Shown piece by piece: positions 41,480 to 62,425 of a stretch of DNA of 64,000 nt; positions within the stretch are counted from its first letter, which is position 1; each line of letters starts with the position of its first letter. Under the pieces are notes generated by a model that had not been told where the DNA came from, searched no databases, and saw only the letters and a list, made by a program, of their open reading frames with translations. Position numbers and translations under genes: made by a program. The stretch covers positions 15,916,995 to 15,980,994 of the forward strand of contig CM065690.1 of the NCBI GenBank assembly GCA_017654935.2, in the 5' to 3' direction. Source of the DNA: Phymorhynchus buccinoides (Eukaryota > Mollusca > Gastropoda > Neogastropoda > Raphitomidae).

Positions 41480-41725
41480 AAGTATTGTTTTTTCATTTTG
41501 ATCTTGATGTTTATTTGCTCCTTTTGTGGCCTACTTTTTGCTCCTTTTGCTATATTCTTGTTTGCCTGTGTCGATAAAGGCGCATTCGCCGAAATATCCA
41601 GTAGTTTTTGTTTTGTCTCTTGTTAATAAAAAACACACACGTCACTTTACACTTGTCGTGCAGTTGTTTGTTGTATGTTCTAGTGACGTTGCATTCTGTT
41701 TCAGTTGTGTTTTTTCCCCTCTGAC
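41480..41725. repeat. Dispersed repeat with ATTCGCCGAAATATCC core
   Basis: Inverse copy of 22790-22990, in the region just 3' of the cathepsin stop codon. Confidence 0.7.
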
Positions 41726-41812
41726 AATTCAGATGCCTGTTAATCCACAGAGAAAATGAAACAAGGGAGAAAAACACCAAACTAACAGTCCACAAACTCA
41801 CCAGGCACTATT

Positions 41813-49642
<7,830 letters not shown>

Positions 49643-49869
49643 GATGACGGTCTTCGTACAGGGGGCGATTCTTATGATTATCAGAAACTGAGAAAGGTTC
49701 TGAAACAGTAGAGAGAAAAAATAACAAGTGACAATTGTTTTTGGAAATGGAAGAAGTTGAATGGTACCACTTCGTCTTCTTCGTCCATATGGTCGCAATG
49801 GGTAACTTGGTAAGGTACGTATGTGTCCGGTTTTCAGTATTCACCGGTCTCCCCGCTGCATACAGCCGA

Positions 49870-50062
49870 CACATTCCGATTTCGGAGGAGCTCGAAGGAG
49901 AAACTTTATTTAGAAAAAAGGCAGAGAATGGGCCAATAAGTCAGAAAGATAGTAGATGACAGAAAACAAAGGGAAAAGGCAGAGTCAAAGAGAGTAACAA
50001 ATTAGAGGAAGTTACAAGCACAGAACTTCAAGAAGGTGGGGGAACTATTTTCACAAAGGGAG
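49870..50062 (-). repeat. GAA-tailed dispersed repeat, copy f (partial)
   Basis: Reverse orientation, just upstream of the first cathepsin coding exon. Confidence 0.7.
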
Positions 50063-51135
50063 AGGCTCGTGGAGGGGGCAGGGTCATCCAGCTCCCCATA
50101 TGGAGGCATGAGGCCACCCACTGCCCCAAATGGTACTACTACCTGTACCACAGTCAATTTTGACAAACAGCATGTCCGTGTCTGACGCTCAGAATTGCGA
50201 TCTGACGCACTGGGTTCCAGACAAGTGCATCACAAATTGTGACAAAACGTAGCAAATTTTCACCTGAAGCATTTTTTGTTTTAAATGCTAAAAGAAATTA
50301 TAGACTCTTAAAATATCCAGGTGACCCCCTAGCGTTCCACCGACAAATTTTGCGTTAAATACTATCAAATGTCAACAACAAAATCATGACAGGAGGCGCT
50401 ATACACAATTTTGTTTCCTTATGATAAATAAAGTTAGAAACACTACCGTTTGATTAAAGACCTCTACATTTTCTAACAAGAGTATTTGTTTCTTTGGGGA
50501 AAAGCAGGCCTGGATCAACTAACTTGATGAGCTGATGGCATGATCGTGATGATTACTTAAGCATGATTAATTGTCGGTGACTCATTAGAGGAGCATTTGT
50601 GGGTCAACACTTGAGGCACTTTAGCCCTCAGGCCCAAACAGTGTCTTCCGTGACTACAGTACAGGAGAGGTCCATGAAGTACAAAGACAGCTTACATTCA
50701 TTCATGTGCATTCCACTTCCCAACTATGACGATTTTGAGCAACACATGGCCCGCTCATGAACAATCACTTGAAATCGAGTCAGCATCCTGTCTAGGATTG
50801 GGAATCAACTTTGATCTCATCTCATGATCTGTAATACCTTTCTTTATTAATAAGTCAACCCTGCAGGTCAATATGCAAATGAAAGAATGGCGTATATATC
50901 GTAATGAAATATATGGTTTCACTCTGTGGGCAGGCACAGATTCTAGATGCCTAAATATTTCTGAGTCTCTGACTTTAGCATCATTCATCTCGTTTCTTCA
51001 ACACAAGAATAATAGTTTTAAGCTTAATAGAACTGTTAAAAAATAAACAAAGGCTTTAAAAAGTAAACTTATGATGAAAACAACCTTTTCACACCCTTAC
51101 ATTGCTATAAGATAACAACAAATACACTGTAATTC

Positions 51136-51367
51136 GATGGCTTGGAGTCAAAACGGACTATCTTTAGATAGTCCATTGACATATTATTGAACTTAATACG
51201 AAAACTAATAACTTGTATAAAAAAAAGACTGCAGAAATATAAAAAGCAACAACCCCTTTATATATTTCTGCAGTCATTGTTTGATACAAGTTATTAATTT
51301 TTGTAATAAATCCAATAATACGTCAATGGACTATCTAAAGATAGTCCGTTTTGACTCCAAGCTATCG
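51136..51367. mobile_element. Palindromic MITE, copy 2
   Basis: Same termini and interior as the element at 43368-43604, including the ACTATCTTTAGATAGT hairpin near each end. It lies in intergenic DNA upstream of the cathepsin gene. Confidence 0.8.
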
Positions 51368-52339
51368 GTATGTTGCTCTTCAAAATAATTTACTTTTTAA
51401 GTTTAACAACTATGTCACTTAGAATTAGGTGAAAAAGTTTATAACCCGGTCATGTTAACAAGAAATTCAGGAGTATCTATTTAATTAATACACATGTAAA
51501 AGAGAGAAAAAAATTCAAAGAAATCTTTCAACCATCTAAAACAATATTCTTTATGAAAACCTTGGCCCAAACTTGCCTTTCATACAAAAAAAGTAATGCC
51601 TTGAACTTCTACTTGCATCAAGTTAGTTTTTATGTCTTTGTCAACACAATGCAAGTGCACTCAACTGTATCAATGAAACCTAATGCCAGCTCCCTCAACC
51701 AAAGTCTAATTCATGTCGCCACACTTACCCAACCACTAGACATACAGCAACGTGTATGTTAGTCACTGTGTCAGAGTACAGTTGATGATCTAAATACAGT
51801 GGAGAAGTAATAACTCAAAAACACTGGATAGCTCACAAGAATTTTGGGGAGTATAATAGTAGTAGTAAAGATAGGAACAGGCATCATGGCCTAGGCCTCG
51901 CGGCCTATAGAATGTCCCATAATTGGTACAATCTTTATGTATGGTGTCTGATTTGCATACATCACTAATGCATTTAAACAATTACATTAATAATAATATA
52001 ATAATCTCTCTGTTGAAAAGTCTTTTTAACTCAAAATATTGGCTGTCTCAAAATAAAATTTAAGTCCCTTTAATTTTGACTTAAGGGATTTTTTATTGTA
52101 CAATCATGCAATGTAAACTCAGCCTTGTGTTGTAACTCCACCCGAACCACCCACCCAGCTCTTCTTTAATTACATATACAACTTGGACCAAAGGAAAAAT
52201 AAAGGGGGCAGACATAAAGGAAAAAAGGGGCGTCCTTGTTAGATGTTATAGTCAAGTTGGTCACATGCTTAGTACAATGACGTCACTGTGCCAAAAAAAA
52301 AAACACCCTTTTTTATACAACACTGACTGAGCATTGATA

Positions 52340-52519
52340 CAGTGGAACCTCCCTTAAAAGACCTTCAAAAAATCATCCAAAATGAGGTCTTATAAGGGAG
52401 GGGTTTTATAAGGGAGATAATTTTTTGAATACTTACAAAGAAGGGCAATGTCTCAGAGAAGTAGGTCACATGTGGGAGGGAGTCTTATAATGGGAGGTCT
52501 CATAAGGGAGGTACCACTG
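52340..52519. mobile_element. CAGTGG-ended element, short copy
   Basis: 180 bp, TA flanked, ends CAGTGGAACCTCCCTT and GGGAGGTACCACTG. Confidence 0.75.
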
Positions 52520-52661
52520 TAGTTGATGAATCATGGCTCAAATCACATGACTGGGAAACCCTGAACACACTGGTACAGGGAAGCACAGGCCTTGCATTTG
52601 TCCTCCCCCTCCCCCCTTTTTGTGTGTCAAGCACCCACTTGTGACCTTCAAGTGAGCCGGT

Positions 52662-52693
<32 letters not shown>

Positions 52694-53849
52694 GCTACTT
52701 TACATGACCTCTCAAAAAAACTTCCTATTATTATGTATAATTACACTGCATCGGGCAGTCACTCTCTGTCAAGCCAAACTGTTAAAAATGAGTTTGCTAC
52801 AAGTTTGGCATTGAATAAGAATGTAATATTGGCCAATGAACCCCTAAGAGGAGAGACATTTGGCAGTAACTATTTTATTACGAAACAACCAGACATGGAC
52901 ATGTAAACATATTACGCCACAATTTTGTTTTAAAAATAGCTAACCATGTTTATTTCTCAGAAATGGGCAAGTTACCAAGGGGGGGGGGGGGGGGGGGGGG
53001 GGGGAGGAGTCTACTTTCAGTTTTATTTCCTAACCTTCAAATTTCAGATACAAAATAATGAAGGTAGCACAACATGCTTTCATTTTTATTTGATACCTTG
53101 TTCACCACCTCAAGGCTAAAACATCCATTTAATATCATGCTTTTTCTGTAAGAGTGTGTGTGTGTGTGTGTTGAGTAAAGGCTGAAACAAAAGGGACAGG
53201 CATGGAAGTGGGGCAGGGGGGTGGGGGGAGGGGGCAGAAATTAATAAGGGTAATGATATAATATGGAAGAAAGATGAGGAAGGGGAAGAACTTAAGCCAG
53301 TCATTGGAATGGGACAGCATTTATTAAATTGATAAATTGTGACGGTGCATAGGAAAAACAGACATAATGGAATTTTGGCATAAATTGAGATTTTAATATT
53401 TTATGATGGAGCAAAGATTCCTTATTAATACACAGAAAACCCAACTGAATTATCTTTGTCTAGTTTTTATTTTATAGTTATTTTAAGTCTGTCATTCGAA
53501 ATAGAACATTTGCAGAAATCAGACATAGAAGATACAATTTTACCTCTTTGTTTCTATTGACTTGATTTAGAAAACGATCAAATAAACAAAGAAATCATTC
53601 AAAATTGTCTTTCATGTTGTGGATACTGGTAGAACACATAAAAATAGACATAAATATGCCGTAAATGGAAAATTGATATTTTGGGGGTTGTAACTATTTT
53701 TGGCTTTTGCTCAAAACCTTCTGAGCGACTTATGTAGGTTTTTCCCATGCACCATCACAATTGTTCTTCTTCTGCGTTCCCAGGCCACTTGGCCATAAAT
53801 TTTAATAATATTCATAATGGGTGAGGTATACGCATATGTCTGGTTATCA

Positions 53850-54100
53850 GTTTTCACTGGTCTCCCCACAGCATTGAACTGACAGTTGCACATTCCAATC
53901 GGAGGAGCTCAAAGACTCAAAGGAGAAAACTATTAGGAAGACTTTTTTTAGAAAATAGACAGGGGAATGGGCCAGTAACTAAGTTAGGAAGACAGTAGGT
54001 AACAGAAAGCAAAGGGGTAACCCTAAGGCAGAGTCAGAGACTTGACAGATTAGTAGAGGAAGTTATAAGCGCAGAACTTCCAGAAAGTGGGGAACTAAAT
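53850..54100 (-). repeat. GAA-tailed dispersed repeat, copy g (partial)
   Basis: Reverse orientation; the same GGAAGTTATAAGCGCAGAAC segment is recognisable. Confidence 0.7.
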
Positions 54101-55558
54101 ACAGGCATGGGAATTGTCGGAAAAAACCCTCTGAAAAGCCCCCCCCCCCCCCCCCCCCATTTTTACAGCGTTAAAATATAATATTATCATAAAAATTGAA
54201 GTATTTAGTAACTAAAACAACCCTTGAAAAACTCTGAAAAGGTTAACTAAAAACAAAAACAAAATTCGCGGAAAATTTCGAGGAAATCCTCGGACAATTC
54301 CCATGCCTGACAAAAGACACCCCCCCCCCCCCCCCCCGGTATCCCGACAGGGAGAGACTCGTGGAGGGGTGGGGCTATCCAGCCCCCAGTATGGATGTAG
54401 CATCCATCCACTGCCCATAATACTACATATAGAATATGTGGAAACTAAACAGTGGAAAGGAGAGCAGGGATGTGCCATACATGTGGAAATGAAAAAGAGA
54501 ATGACCACACACTGATGTACCGTGGCCTCGGTCACAGTCCTATTAAAACTGAAGATGTCTTATTGTGTTCTCCCTTATCATGACAAATGTCCCAGGGTTC
54601 CCACATTAGAATGGAAAAATATGCAAAAGTTTTTTCCAGGGTTTGCTATAAAGAGATATTTCAATTTTTCAATGTTAAAGGGTTTCAACTTTTAATTCAA
54701 GTTCACCTTAAGCACCTTTACGGCCAGCCTGAAACCTGGGGTTTCAATAATTATCAAGGGTAGTAGGAACCCTGATGTCCTATTAACATTTTAACACTGG
54801 AAGGATTTGTCCCATTGATTTCTGCAATCTATGACTGTATGAGCCTATTGTCTTGTTGATTTTGCTTGCCCCAGGAGTTTGTCATAGCACTTTTCGATCA
54901 CTCATCACTCATTTTGAGTCATTAATTGCCACATGACATTGAACAGTTTGTGCCTAGGCTAGAGAGACATAATACTTATGGGTGGGATGAGGCGTGCATT
55001 GTATTTGCAATATAAACTTAATAATAAAGTCATCCCTCAAAGTCTTGGACAAGATAATAATACATATTCATCATCTCATGTTTTCAATATTCCTGTCTTC
55101 AACAGACTTCTGCAACCATAAATACTTAAATGGTATGTGAGCTTGCCAGAATATAATTTGGAAGCCACTATAATGGGCCACCTAAAAATCTGCAACACTG
55201 CTTTCCTTGGAGAAAAACCCAAATAATTATTTTGTGTTTCATGACCATTGCAAAACTGCATCCTTGGTATACATGTACAACAGAAGTCAAAGCTAACAAA
55301 ATCATCCTTGCTTAAAATTTAAATGTTGTGAAATGAACAGACATTTCTTACAGAAAACTTGGACAAAGATGCCCCACCTACTAACTAAAGAGGTGAAGAA
55401 AGCAGGTTGAGGTAGGCACATGGCAAAGACACAGGTAGCTTTGATTTCTTTCAATCTTACAACAAATTGTAAAATTTGTAAAATTGTGACAAGCGTTTGA
55501 GGGGAGTAAAAAACAAAAAGATACTTGCTACTGCTAGGTTACTTATTAAGTAAAGCTT

Positions 55559-55786
55559 GTCGCAGTCAAAAAAGTCGCTTGTTCAAATAAATCGCCCGCT
55601 ACTATGAGAGTGTGTATTTGCGACAACCACAAATTTCACTCTTTCGTTACTTGAACCATTTACCTAACCCTATAAAAAAAGTGAAATTTGTGGTTCATGC
55701 TCAATGTCGCAAAATGTCGCAAATACACACTCTCATAGTAGCCGGGCGATTGATTTGAACGAGCGACTTTTTTGACTGCGACAAAG
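55559..55786. mobile_element. Long-TIR element, copy 2 (short)
   Basis: 228 bp with the same inverted ends and a short centre including ACCTAACCCTA. Confidence 0.85.
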
Positions 55787-55958
55787 CTTACCCTAGTATA
55801 CTTATATGATTTCGATAATATCACACCATCGACAGGTGGTCAAACTACTCAAACTCAAAGCTATCTAGAAACAAAAAAAGGATACTTGAATAAAAGGATA
55901 AAACATTGTTTTAGTAACCAAGTTGCTAATGTTGTAATTTTGTGGGGGGAAAATGTTA

Positions 55959-56033
55959 GTCGGACCGGGAGTCGAACCCGAGACCTCCCGAACACCAGAC
56001 GGGCACTCTATCCACTGAGCTATCCAGGCCGAC
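55959..56033 (-). tRNA. tRNA-Thr-like (GGT) sequence, probably pseudogene or SINE head
   Basis: The minus strand reads GTCGGCCTGGATAGCTCAGTG with good A and B boxes (TAGCTCAGTGG, GGTTCGACTCC). The seven-base anticodon loop CTGGTGT would give GGT. The anticodon stem has a T-T mismatch at its base and the acceptor stem has one mismatch. It lies beside the inverted repeat GATATTAATCCTAATATC, so a SINE head is more likely than a working tRNA. Confidence 0.5.
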
Positions 56034-57186
56034 AACCCGGTCCCTGATATTAATCCTAATATCAGTCACTACTACACTAAAATCTCAAACTCACTCAGTC
56101 ACTGCCACCTAACTTTAAAAGAGCACAATCTACTAACCAATTAAAAAATCTCCTGGACAGTAACAAAAATTTTAGTAAAATATTTTTTGATTTTGACGAT
56201 TGATTTGAAATCGTATTTTTTACTGCATGCAATAAGCAAACCTGTAAAAATGAATTTCAAATGGATGGGACGTTTTATAAGCCGCGAGGCTTGAAGTTGG
56301 AGCCTGTCCTACCTACCCAAGAACTCAAACCCCGTGTTTAGATTAGATTAGATTAGATTAGAAATAGGGACGAAAACAAACACAGCCGTTAGGCTTTCAA
56401 AGTCCCATCTTTGTGAATTACCTGTCAGTGTGTCGCTGTCACACAGTTCTTGGACAAGTCAACAAAGAATTCAAGGGACCTCTAATCAATTCAAAATCAA
56501 TGTTTTTAACTTAGGAACATATAAACCATTTCTTATCAAACTTTCAACACAGAATTTCAAATCATACAAAAACTTTAATCTAATGTTAAGTAAACTGTTT
56601 ACTTTTGACTTATGCAAGATCAAGCAAGCGACTCGATCGTTCGAAATGATGATCATAACATGACTAAACTGTTTTGACTTTTGAGTCGAGTGTACTGTAA
56701 GTGTAAGTGTAACCAGAGACTCAGAGAGCTTATATAAACTATCTCTGGTGTAACCTAAACAAAAGGGTAAACAAAACATCGATATCAACAGTTTGATCCG
56801 CATCCAGACATCATCTGCGGCAATTCTGACAACTTTCAAGATAAATTCAGATACTCAGACTATAAAGTTATCTGATAAATTCAACATGACCCACCTTTCT
56901 CCGGTGTTGTTGCTATCAATGGCTGGCAAACAAGGAACAGCAGCTGGAGATATACAGGCGGATGTCTGTCATATGATGGGTCACATGAGGCCATGACGTC
57001 AGCCTATCCCATGGCTGCGTCGGGCACGTGACAGTGCTTCCCCCTTTGTTATTTCAGTGGCTATGGTTTCGTTGCTGAGTCAAACAATCATTTCTTTTTT
57101 CTTATTCTTTTTTTTTTTTAATTACGATTTGAGAAGAAGAATGGTTTCTATTTCCTGAGGACGGATATACCAGCTCATTTGAGTGA

Positions 57187-57300
<114 letters not shown>

Positions 57301-57417
57301 GCGCGCGCCTGTCTGTCTGTGCATGTGCGTGCATGCAGTGCGCATAATACTGGAGGTGAGATAATATGGGTATGAAAGAACATAAATTGCTAGTTATTAG
57401 CAGCCTATGGCTTATGC

Positions 57418-57785
57418 ATGAAGTCTTTCGGATGAGACGATAATTTGAGGTCCCATGTGCCCATGCATGTACTTAGCACACGTTAAACCCAGTGGCAACA
57501 AAAAAGTTGTCATTTGGTCAAAATTTACTCCCACCCCCACAAAAATTGCATGCAAAAAAAACAAAAAACAAAATTGGGTGGTGCGCCTCTGGCTGCGATG
57601 CGCTCTCCAGGTGGGAGCAACCCGAATTTCACAGAGACGCCTCCATTAAAAATGGCGACCCCAGTTTGACTCATCCCAGAATTATCAATATTTAAGGTAA
57701 ATTTGTTATTTTCTGCAGAATGCGGTGGTGCTACTGAGCGCCCGTAAGACTTTCGCTTTGTATATGTGTCTGCATTATTATTTTT
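57418..57785 (+). mobile_element. SINE fragment, 3' part
   Basis: TCGGATGAGACGATAATTTG and GAGGTCCCATGTGC parallel 34812-34850; it ends GAGCGCCCGTAAGACTTTCG. The tRNA-like head is absent. A small related piece is at 3965-4000. Confidence 0.55.
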
Positions 57786-57789
57786 TTAA

Positions 57790-58029
57790 CCCTTTCGCCG
57801 CCAGCCATTTTTCAGCAAATAAATCGCATTAAACTTACCTGGGTAGAGAAAACAAATCTGTCTGTAATATTGGGGATTCCTCTGTGACATATTTAAAGCA
57901 AGGCCTATCCTTACCTCCCAAAGTTAAGACAACAGGTGTTTTTTAATAACAGACCCTGATTTGATGCCTTTTAGTGACATGGGTGTTAAGTAATTGTGGT
58001 GCATAAGTGCGACATTGGCGGTGAAAGGG
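57790..58029. mobile_element. TTAA-CCCTTTCACCGCCA MITE, copy 5
   Basis: Perfect TTAA both sides, same internal block GGGTAGAGAA and TGTGACAT. Confidence 0.8.
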
Positions 58030-58464
58030 TTAAACGTATAATCTTTGTGTGCCAGTTAGCATTTGAAGTCTACCAAAATCGGTTTTGGCTATGTTGAAAT
58101 TTGGCACTTCACCACAGTAAACTATTTAGGTTCATGCTTTAGACATTATGTATTCACTTTTTGAAATTTCGAGTATGATTTCGTACAATGCAGAATCACG
58201 TCGTTCGAGCCTATAATTATTATCGTCATGTTTTTGGAATTCGGAACTGTACAATAATTATTGCCATTTTCATATGACCTTCACTATGAAATACTGTTCA
58301 TCACGTCACAATTTTACATTGTGAAAGCTTTTTTTTTAAACACTATTTGGAAAGCTTGAAAAAATGGTGTTAATGTGTGTACTTTGAGAAACAATTTTAC
58401 AATGTGTCTGTGATAATAAATTATATCAAAGGATGACTATTGGTTTTATTCGCATGCCATTACA

Positions 58465-58465
58465 T

Positions 58466-58498
<33 letters not shown>

Positions 58499-58570
58499 AC
58501 TAGGACAGATTGTAAGAATAGGCATCGCCTAAAATCTTTATCCTTGTCAAATAAAGTTTTCCAGTGTCCA

Positions 58571-58612
<42 letters not shown>
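58465..58612 (+). repeat. Two (CT)n microsatellites
   Basis: CT tracts at 58468-58496 and 58573-58610 around about 75 bp of unique DNA. Confidence 0.9.
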
Positions 58613-58614
<2 letters not shown>

Positions 58615-59198
58615 CTGTTGTTATTTTCTATTCCTTTTTTACATTTTATACTTTCTTTTTGCTTTCCTTTTCTTGTTATTTGGCTTTTCTTTTTTCCCCT
58701 CGATGGCATGGTCAGTGTAAAGAAGCTTGAGCTTATCCGTTTACCCTCATTCAACATTCGTATTCTCTGTATGTTAGTGTGAGTGCGGCAAATGCATGTG
58801 CACCTGTGCGTTTCTGACCGATTTTCTGAACAGCAAATCCGTGTCATTCGAACAGCAGTTGACTGAGATCACACTCTCATCCCAAGGTTTTATATAATAT
58901 AATGGTGCAAACAATATGGCGAGTGTGTTGTGTAGGCCTGCTCGTATCACAGGAACTGTGTCCAACTTTCTCCCGTGCTCGATATCATATAGGGGCTACT
59001 TCTGTGGTGCATAAACTGTGTCAGTGATAGGCAAAACGCAACCGACGGTACATGACTCATCAGTAGAGGAGGAAATAAAGGAAGGGAAGGGGGTGGGGGT
59101 GGAGACAGGAAGAAGAAGAACAACACTGTACTCAGCTGCATCATCATGTGCTCGCAGATGAGCTGATTGTATGTTATTAAGGATGGTACTGTTAGGAT

Positions 59199-59239
<41 letters not shown>

Positions 59240-59268
59240 CATCGAGGCTGTCATTGTTGTTGTCGTCA

Positions 59269-59402
59269 GTGTTTACCCTGGCTAAAAGACTCCAGGGATC
59301 ATCCCAACAGCGTAAGTGCTTGAACACTGTGGCACAAGTGCATCAGCTACAGATGAGAACATTACTGGTGTAAGGGCAGCCACACTCCGTCAGTCTTCGG
59401 GG
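59269..59402. repeat. Dispersed repeat, copy 2
   Basis: Shares AGACTCCAGGGATCATCCC and GGGCAGCCACACTCCG with 13890-14045. Confidence 0.6.
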
Positions 59403-59462
59403 GGAAGGCTCAGGTTATTGAAACAAATTCTTCTATTGAATCACAATCGTTACTGAAAAAAA

Positions 59463-59590
59463 CGAAGAAGAAGAAGAAGAAGAAGAAGAAGAAGAAGAAG
59501 AAGAAGAAGAAGAAGAAGAAGAAGAAGAAGAAAAGAAAGAAAAATAATGGAGAGATACAAAGACATCTTGACCGACAGTCACTTCAAACA

Positions 59591-59646
<56 letters not shown>

Positions 59647-59695
59647 ACTCTCTCTCTCTTCTCTCTCTCTCTTCTCTCTCTCTCTCCCCCCCCCT
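59463..59695 (+). repeat. (GAA)n then (CT)n microsatellites
   Basis: About 70 bp of GAA, then a CT-rich tract from 59590. Confidence 0.95.
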
Positions 59696-60094
59696 CGTCA
59701 CGTGAAATTTGACAGCTGCTGTCAACACGTGCAGACAACTGACGTGGTGACCGAATAGCACCAGGAAAAGATCTGAAACTATGGGAAACCCGAAAGTACA
59801 ATTAAGGTGGGACAACCCAGAGGCATGGGAGAGTGGACTCACATCACTATTAGTACATATTAGGGTGTTAGTCTCTGTTCTATCAGTACAAAGATAACAA
59901 AGAGTTACCTACCACCACCACCACCACCCACACACACACCCTTCCCCTCCTCTCGTGACTATGGCGAAATGCCTGGTAACATGTCGACCAAGGTGGTGTT
60001 TTTTGCTCACCTAGTGGTATAAAACGGAGAGAAAAAAAGAAAAACTATCTTTTGGAGGAAATCTTATATTGAAACAGTACAAGAAAGATAACAA

Positions 60095-60540
60095 ATAATA
60101 ATAATAATAATAATAAACGGATATTTATATAGCGCTTTTTATCGAGCACAAAGCGCTTTACAATCAGCATTGAAAAAACTCACACACGCACACACACACG
60201 CACAACAGACACACACGCACGTACGTGCACGCACGAGAGTGAACGCGTTTTTGCACACAGACATACCCACACACATTTCATCAAACACACACAAAAAACA
60301 CACATTCTCACTGAAACGCACACAAACTTACTCAAACATACACTGTACAAACACGCGCACACACACACATACTCACGCGCACTCACATACACAAAAACAC
60401 TCGCGTGTACTCACACTCACAGACACATGCTCACATACACTCCCCCCCCCCCCCCTCTAGCCGAACACAATCTCTCCTGTGCACGCATACACATGCAAGC
60501 AGATATACCCACACAGAACACACAAAACACTCACACACAC
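60095..60540 (-). repeat. Inverse copy of the GT-rich mosaic
   Basis: ATATTTATATAGCGCTTTTT and GAGCACAAAGCGCTTTACAA, then the CA-rich mosaic in the same order as 9790-10255 on the other strand. Confidence 0.65.
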
Positions 60541-60767
60541 ACACCTGCTTGGAAGCGCGGCCGTGGGCGCACACACACTCACACGCTCACAAATTACATA
60601 CATACACATACACACATACAAAAAGGTAGGCGTTTTCTTTCTCGTGACTAAGGTGAAATTCCTGGTAACATCATTATCCAAAAGTGAAATACTTGGTAAA
60701 ATAGAGACACCCCCCCCCCCACACACACACACACACACACCCCGAGGCGGATTCTTGGGTGCCTTTC

Positions 60768-61053
60768 GTACAAATAGTTCCCCCAGCCTTCTGGAAGTTC
60801 TGTGCTTGTAACTTCCTCTAATCTGTCACTCTCTTTGTCTCTGTCCTTTTCTTTTGCTTACTGTCATCTATCTTTCTTGCCTTACTGGTCCATTCTCTTG
60901 CCTTTTTTTCTCTCTAAAAAACCTCTTACAAACATTTTTTTTCAGCCGAAGTCGAACATGCTGGGCCTAACTACTTCTTATTTATAGGCGCATAACGGCA
61001 GCATGAGGCATCTGCGCTCATATGACGGGAAACTCAGGCTGAGCGATCGAAGA
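60768..61053 (+). repeat. GAA-tailed dispersed repeat, copy h (full)
   Basis: Complete copy ending GAGCGATCGAAGAAGAAG, directly before the 26-bp satellite. Confidence 0.75.
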
Positions 61054-61089
61054 AGAAGTAAAATAGAGAGAGAAAATTCTACTTTTTGA

Positions 61090-61650
61090 AGGAAATCCCA
61101 AGTGGGGCATTACGTTGAACATTTTAAGTGGGGCATTACGTTGAACATTTTAAGTGGGGCATTACGTTGAACATTTTAAGTGGCGCATTACGTTGAACAT
61201 TTTAAGTGGAGCATTACGTTGAACATATTTAGTGGGACATTACGTTGAACATTTTAAGTGGGACATTACGTTGAACATTTTAAGTGGGGCATTACGTTGA
61301 ACATTTTAAGTGGGGCATTACGTTGAACATTTTAAGTGGGACATTACGTTGAACATTTTAAGTGGGGCATTACGTTGAACATTTTAAGTCGGGCATTACG
61401 TTGAACATTTTAAGTGGAGCATTACGTTGAACATTTTAAGTGGGGCATTACGTTGAACATTTTAAGTGGGACATTACGTTGAACATTTTAAGTGGGACAT
61501 TACGTTGAACATTTTAAGTGGGGCATTACGTTGAACATTTTAAGTGGGACATTAAGTTGAACATCTTAAGTGGGACATTACGTTGAACATTTTAAGTGGG
61601 ACATTACGTTGAACATTTTAAGTGGGACATTACGTTGAACATTTTAACCG
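61090..61650. repeat. 26-bp satellite, about 21 units
   Basis: AAGTGGGRCATTACGTTGAA then CATTTT, tandemly repeated. Units differ mainly by G/A at one position; a few carry private changes. Confidence 0.97.
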
Positions 61651-61749
61651 AGAAGCAGCATTCTACCACTTTCAGAAAAGGGATAGGGTTAGGACCAGCC
61701 CAGTGTTGTTTTTTTCTTCATGAAACTGAAATGAGCAGACTTTTAGTAT

Positions 61750-61963
61750 GGGGAAGACGGGGTAAAAAGCCCATGGGCGGGTAAGAAGCCCATGCCATTT
61801 ATCTCATGAAATAAAGCAAATTTCAGTCAAATGTGCCCATGAGACGAATGCTAAACATTAACACTCGTCTCATGAGCAACATTTGACTAAAATTGGCTTT
61901 ATTTCATGAGATAATTGGCATGGGCTTCTTACCCGCCCATGGGCGTTTTACCCCGTCTTACCC
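61750..61963. mobile_element. GGGGAAGACGGGG MITE, copy 4
   Basis: Full length with CCCATGCCATTTATCTC in place of the CCACCCCAATTATCTC block of the other copies. Confidence 0.85.
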
Positions 61964-62343
61964 TAGTGGGCGTAGTTTTACTTCTCTCATGAGTCAGTCT
62001 TCTACCCATTTTTCCCAGTTACTTGTTCTACATTCAAGCTTCTATAATAATAGCTCGTCTACCTGTCGATCTTCTCAGTCTACCTGCTATATTTCCTTGG
62101 ACCCTCCCTTGCGGCGGTTTTCACAATAGTTTAATTTAACACGCCACATAACACTGTGACTGGCTAGGCGACGTACGCTTCGTTGCCTGAGAACAATAGA
62201 AGAGTCAGATGTTGAATAACTTATTGACCAGCCAGTCTAGACGACGGTAATTGGCAGACACGATTGCTTGAAATGGAAGAATATGAGCAAAGCGTTTTCT
62301 ATTTGTGTCAAAAAGTCTGCAGGCTTTGACTAAAACTAAAACC

Positions 62344-62345
<2 letters not shown>

Positions 62346-62392
<47 letters not shown>

Positions 62393-62425
62393 CTCGATCT
62401 CTCTCTCTGTCTCTCTCTCCATCCT
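62346..62425 (+). repeat. (CT)n microsatellite
   Basis: CT tract with one interruption (CACTCGAT). Confidence 0.9.

Larger units (their letters stand above)
38697..41812 (-). other. Possible 3' UTR of the cathepsin gene
   Basis: AATAAA on the minus strand occurs at 41515-41510 and again at 38702-38697. The stretch 38700-40320 is AT-rich and contains no repeat family seen elsewhere in the window, as a long 3' UTR would be. The near end contains a dispersed repeat (41480-41725) and a 43-bp minisatellite. The transcript end is not determinable from sequence alone. Confidence 0.3.
50063..53840. other. DNA upstream of the cathepsin gene, no gene recognised
   Basis: AT-rich with one palindromic MITE, one CAGTGG-ended element, a poly-C and a poly-G run. 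A non-coding first cathepsin exon could lie here or further up, but I cannot place it. Confidence 0.5.
54101..57180. other. Intergenic DNA, no gene recognised
   Basis: Two poly-C runs (54139-54157, 54321-54337), the long-TIR element copy 2, the tRNA-like sequence and a GATTA tandem (56340-56361). Confidence 0.5.

Noticed and set aside
49643..49798. N-terminal extension of cathepsin exon 1 upstream of 49642
   Set aside because: It lacks an ATG start, crosses an acceptor (TTTCAG at 49700), and would put sequence before a clear signal peptide.
61090..61650. CRISPR array
   Set aside because: Direct tandem 26-bp units without spacers; a satellite.
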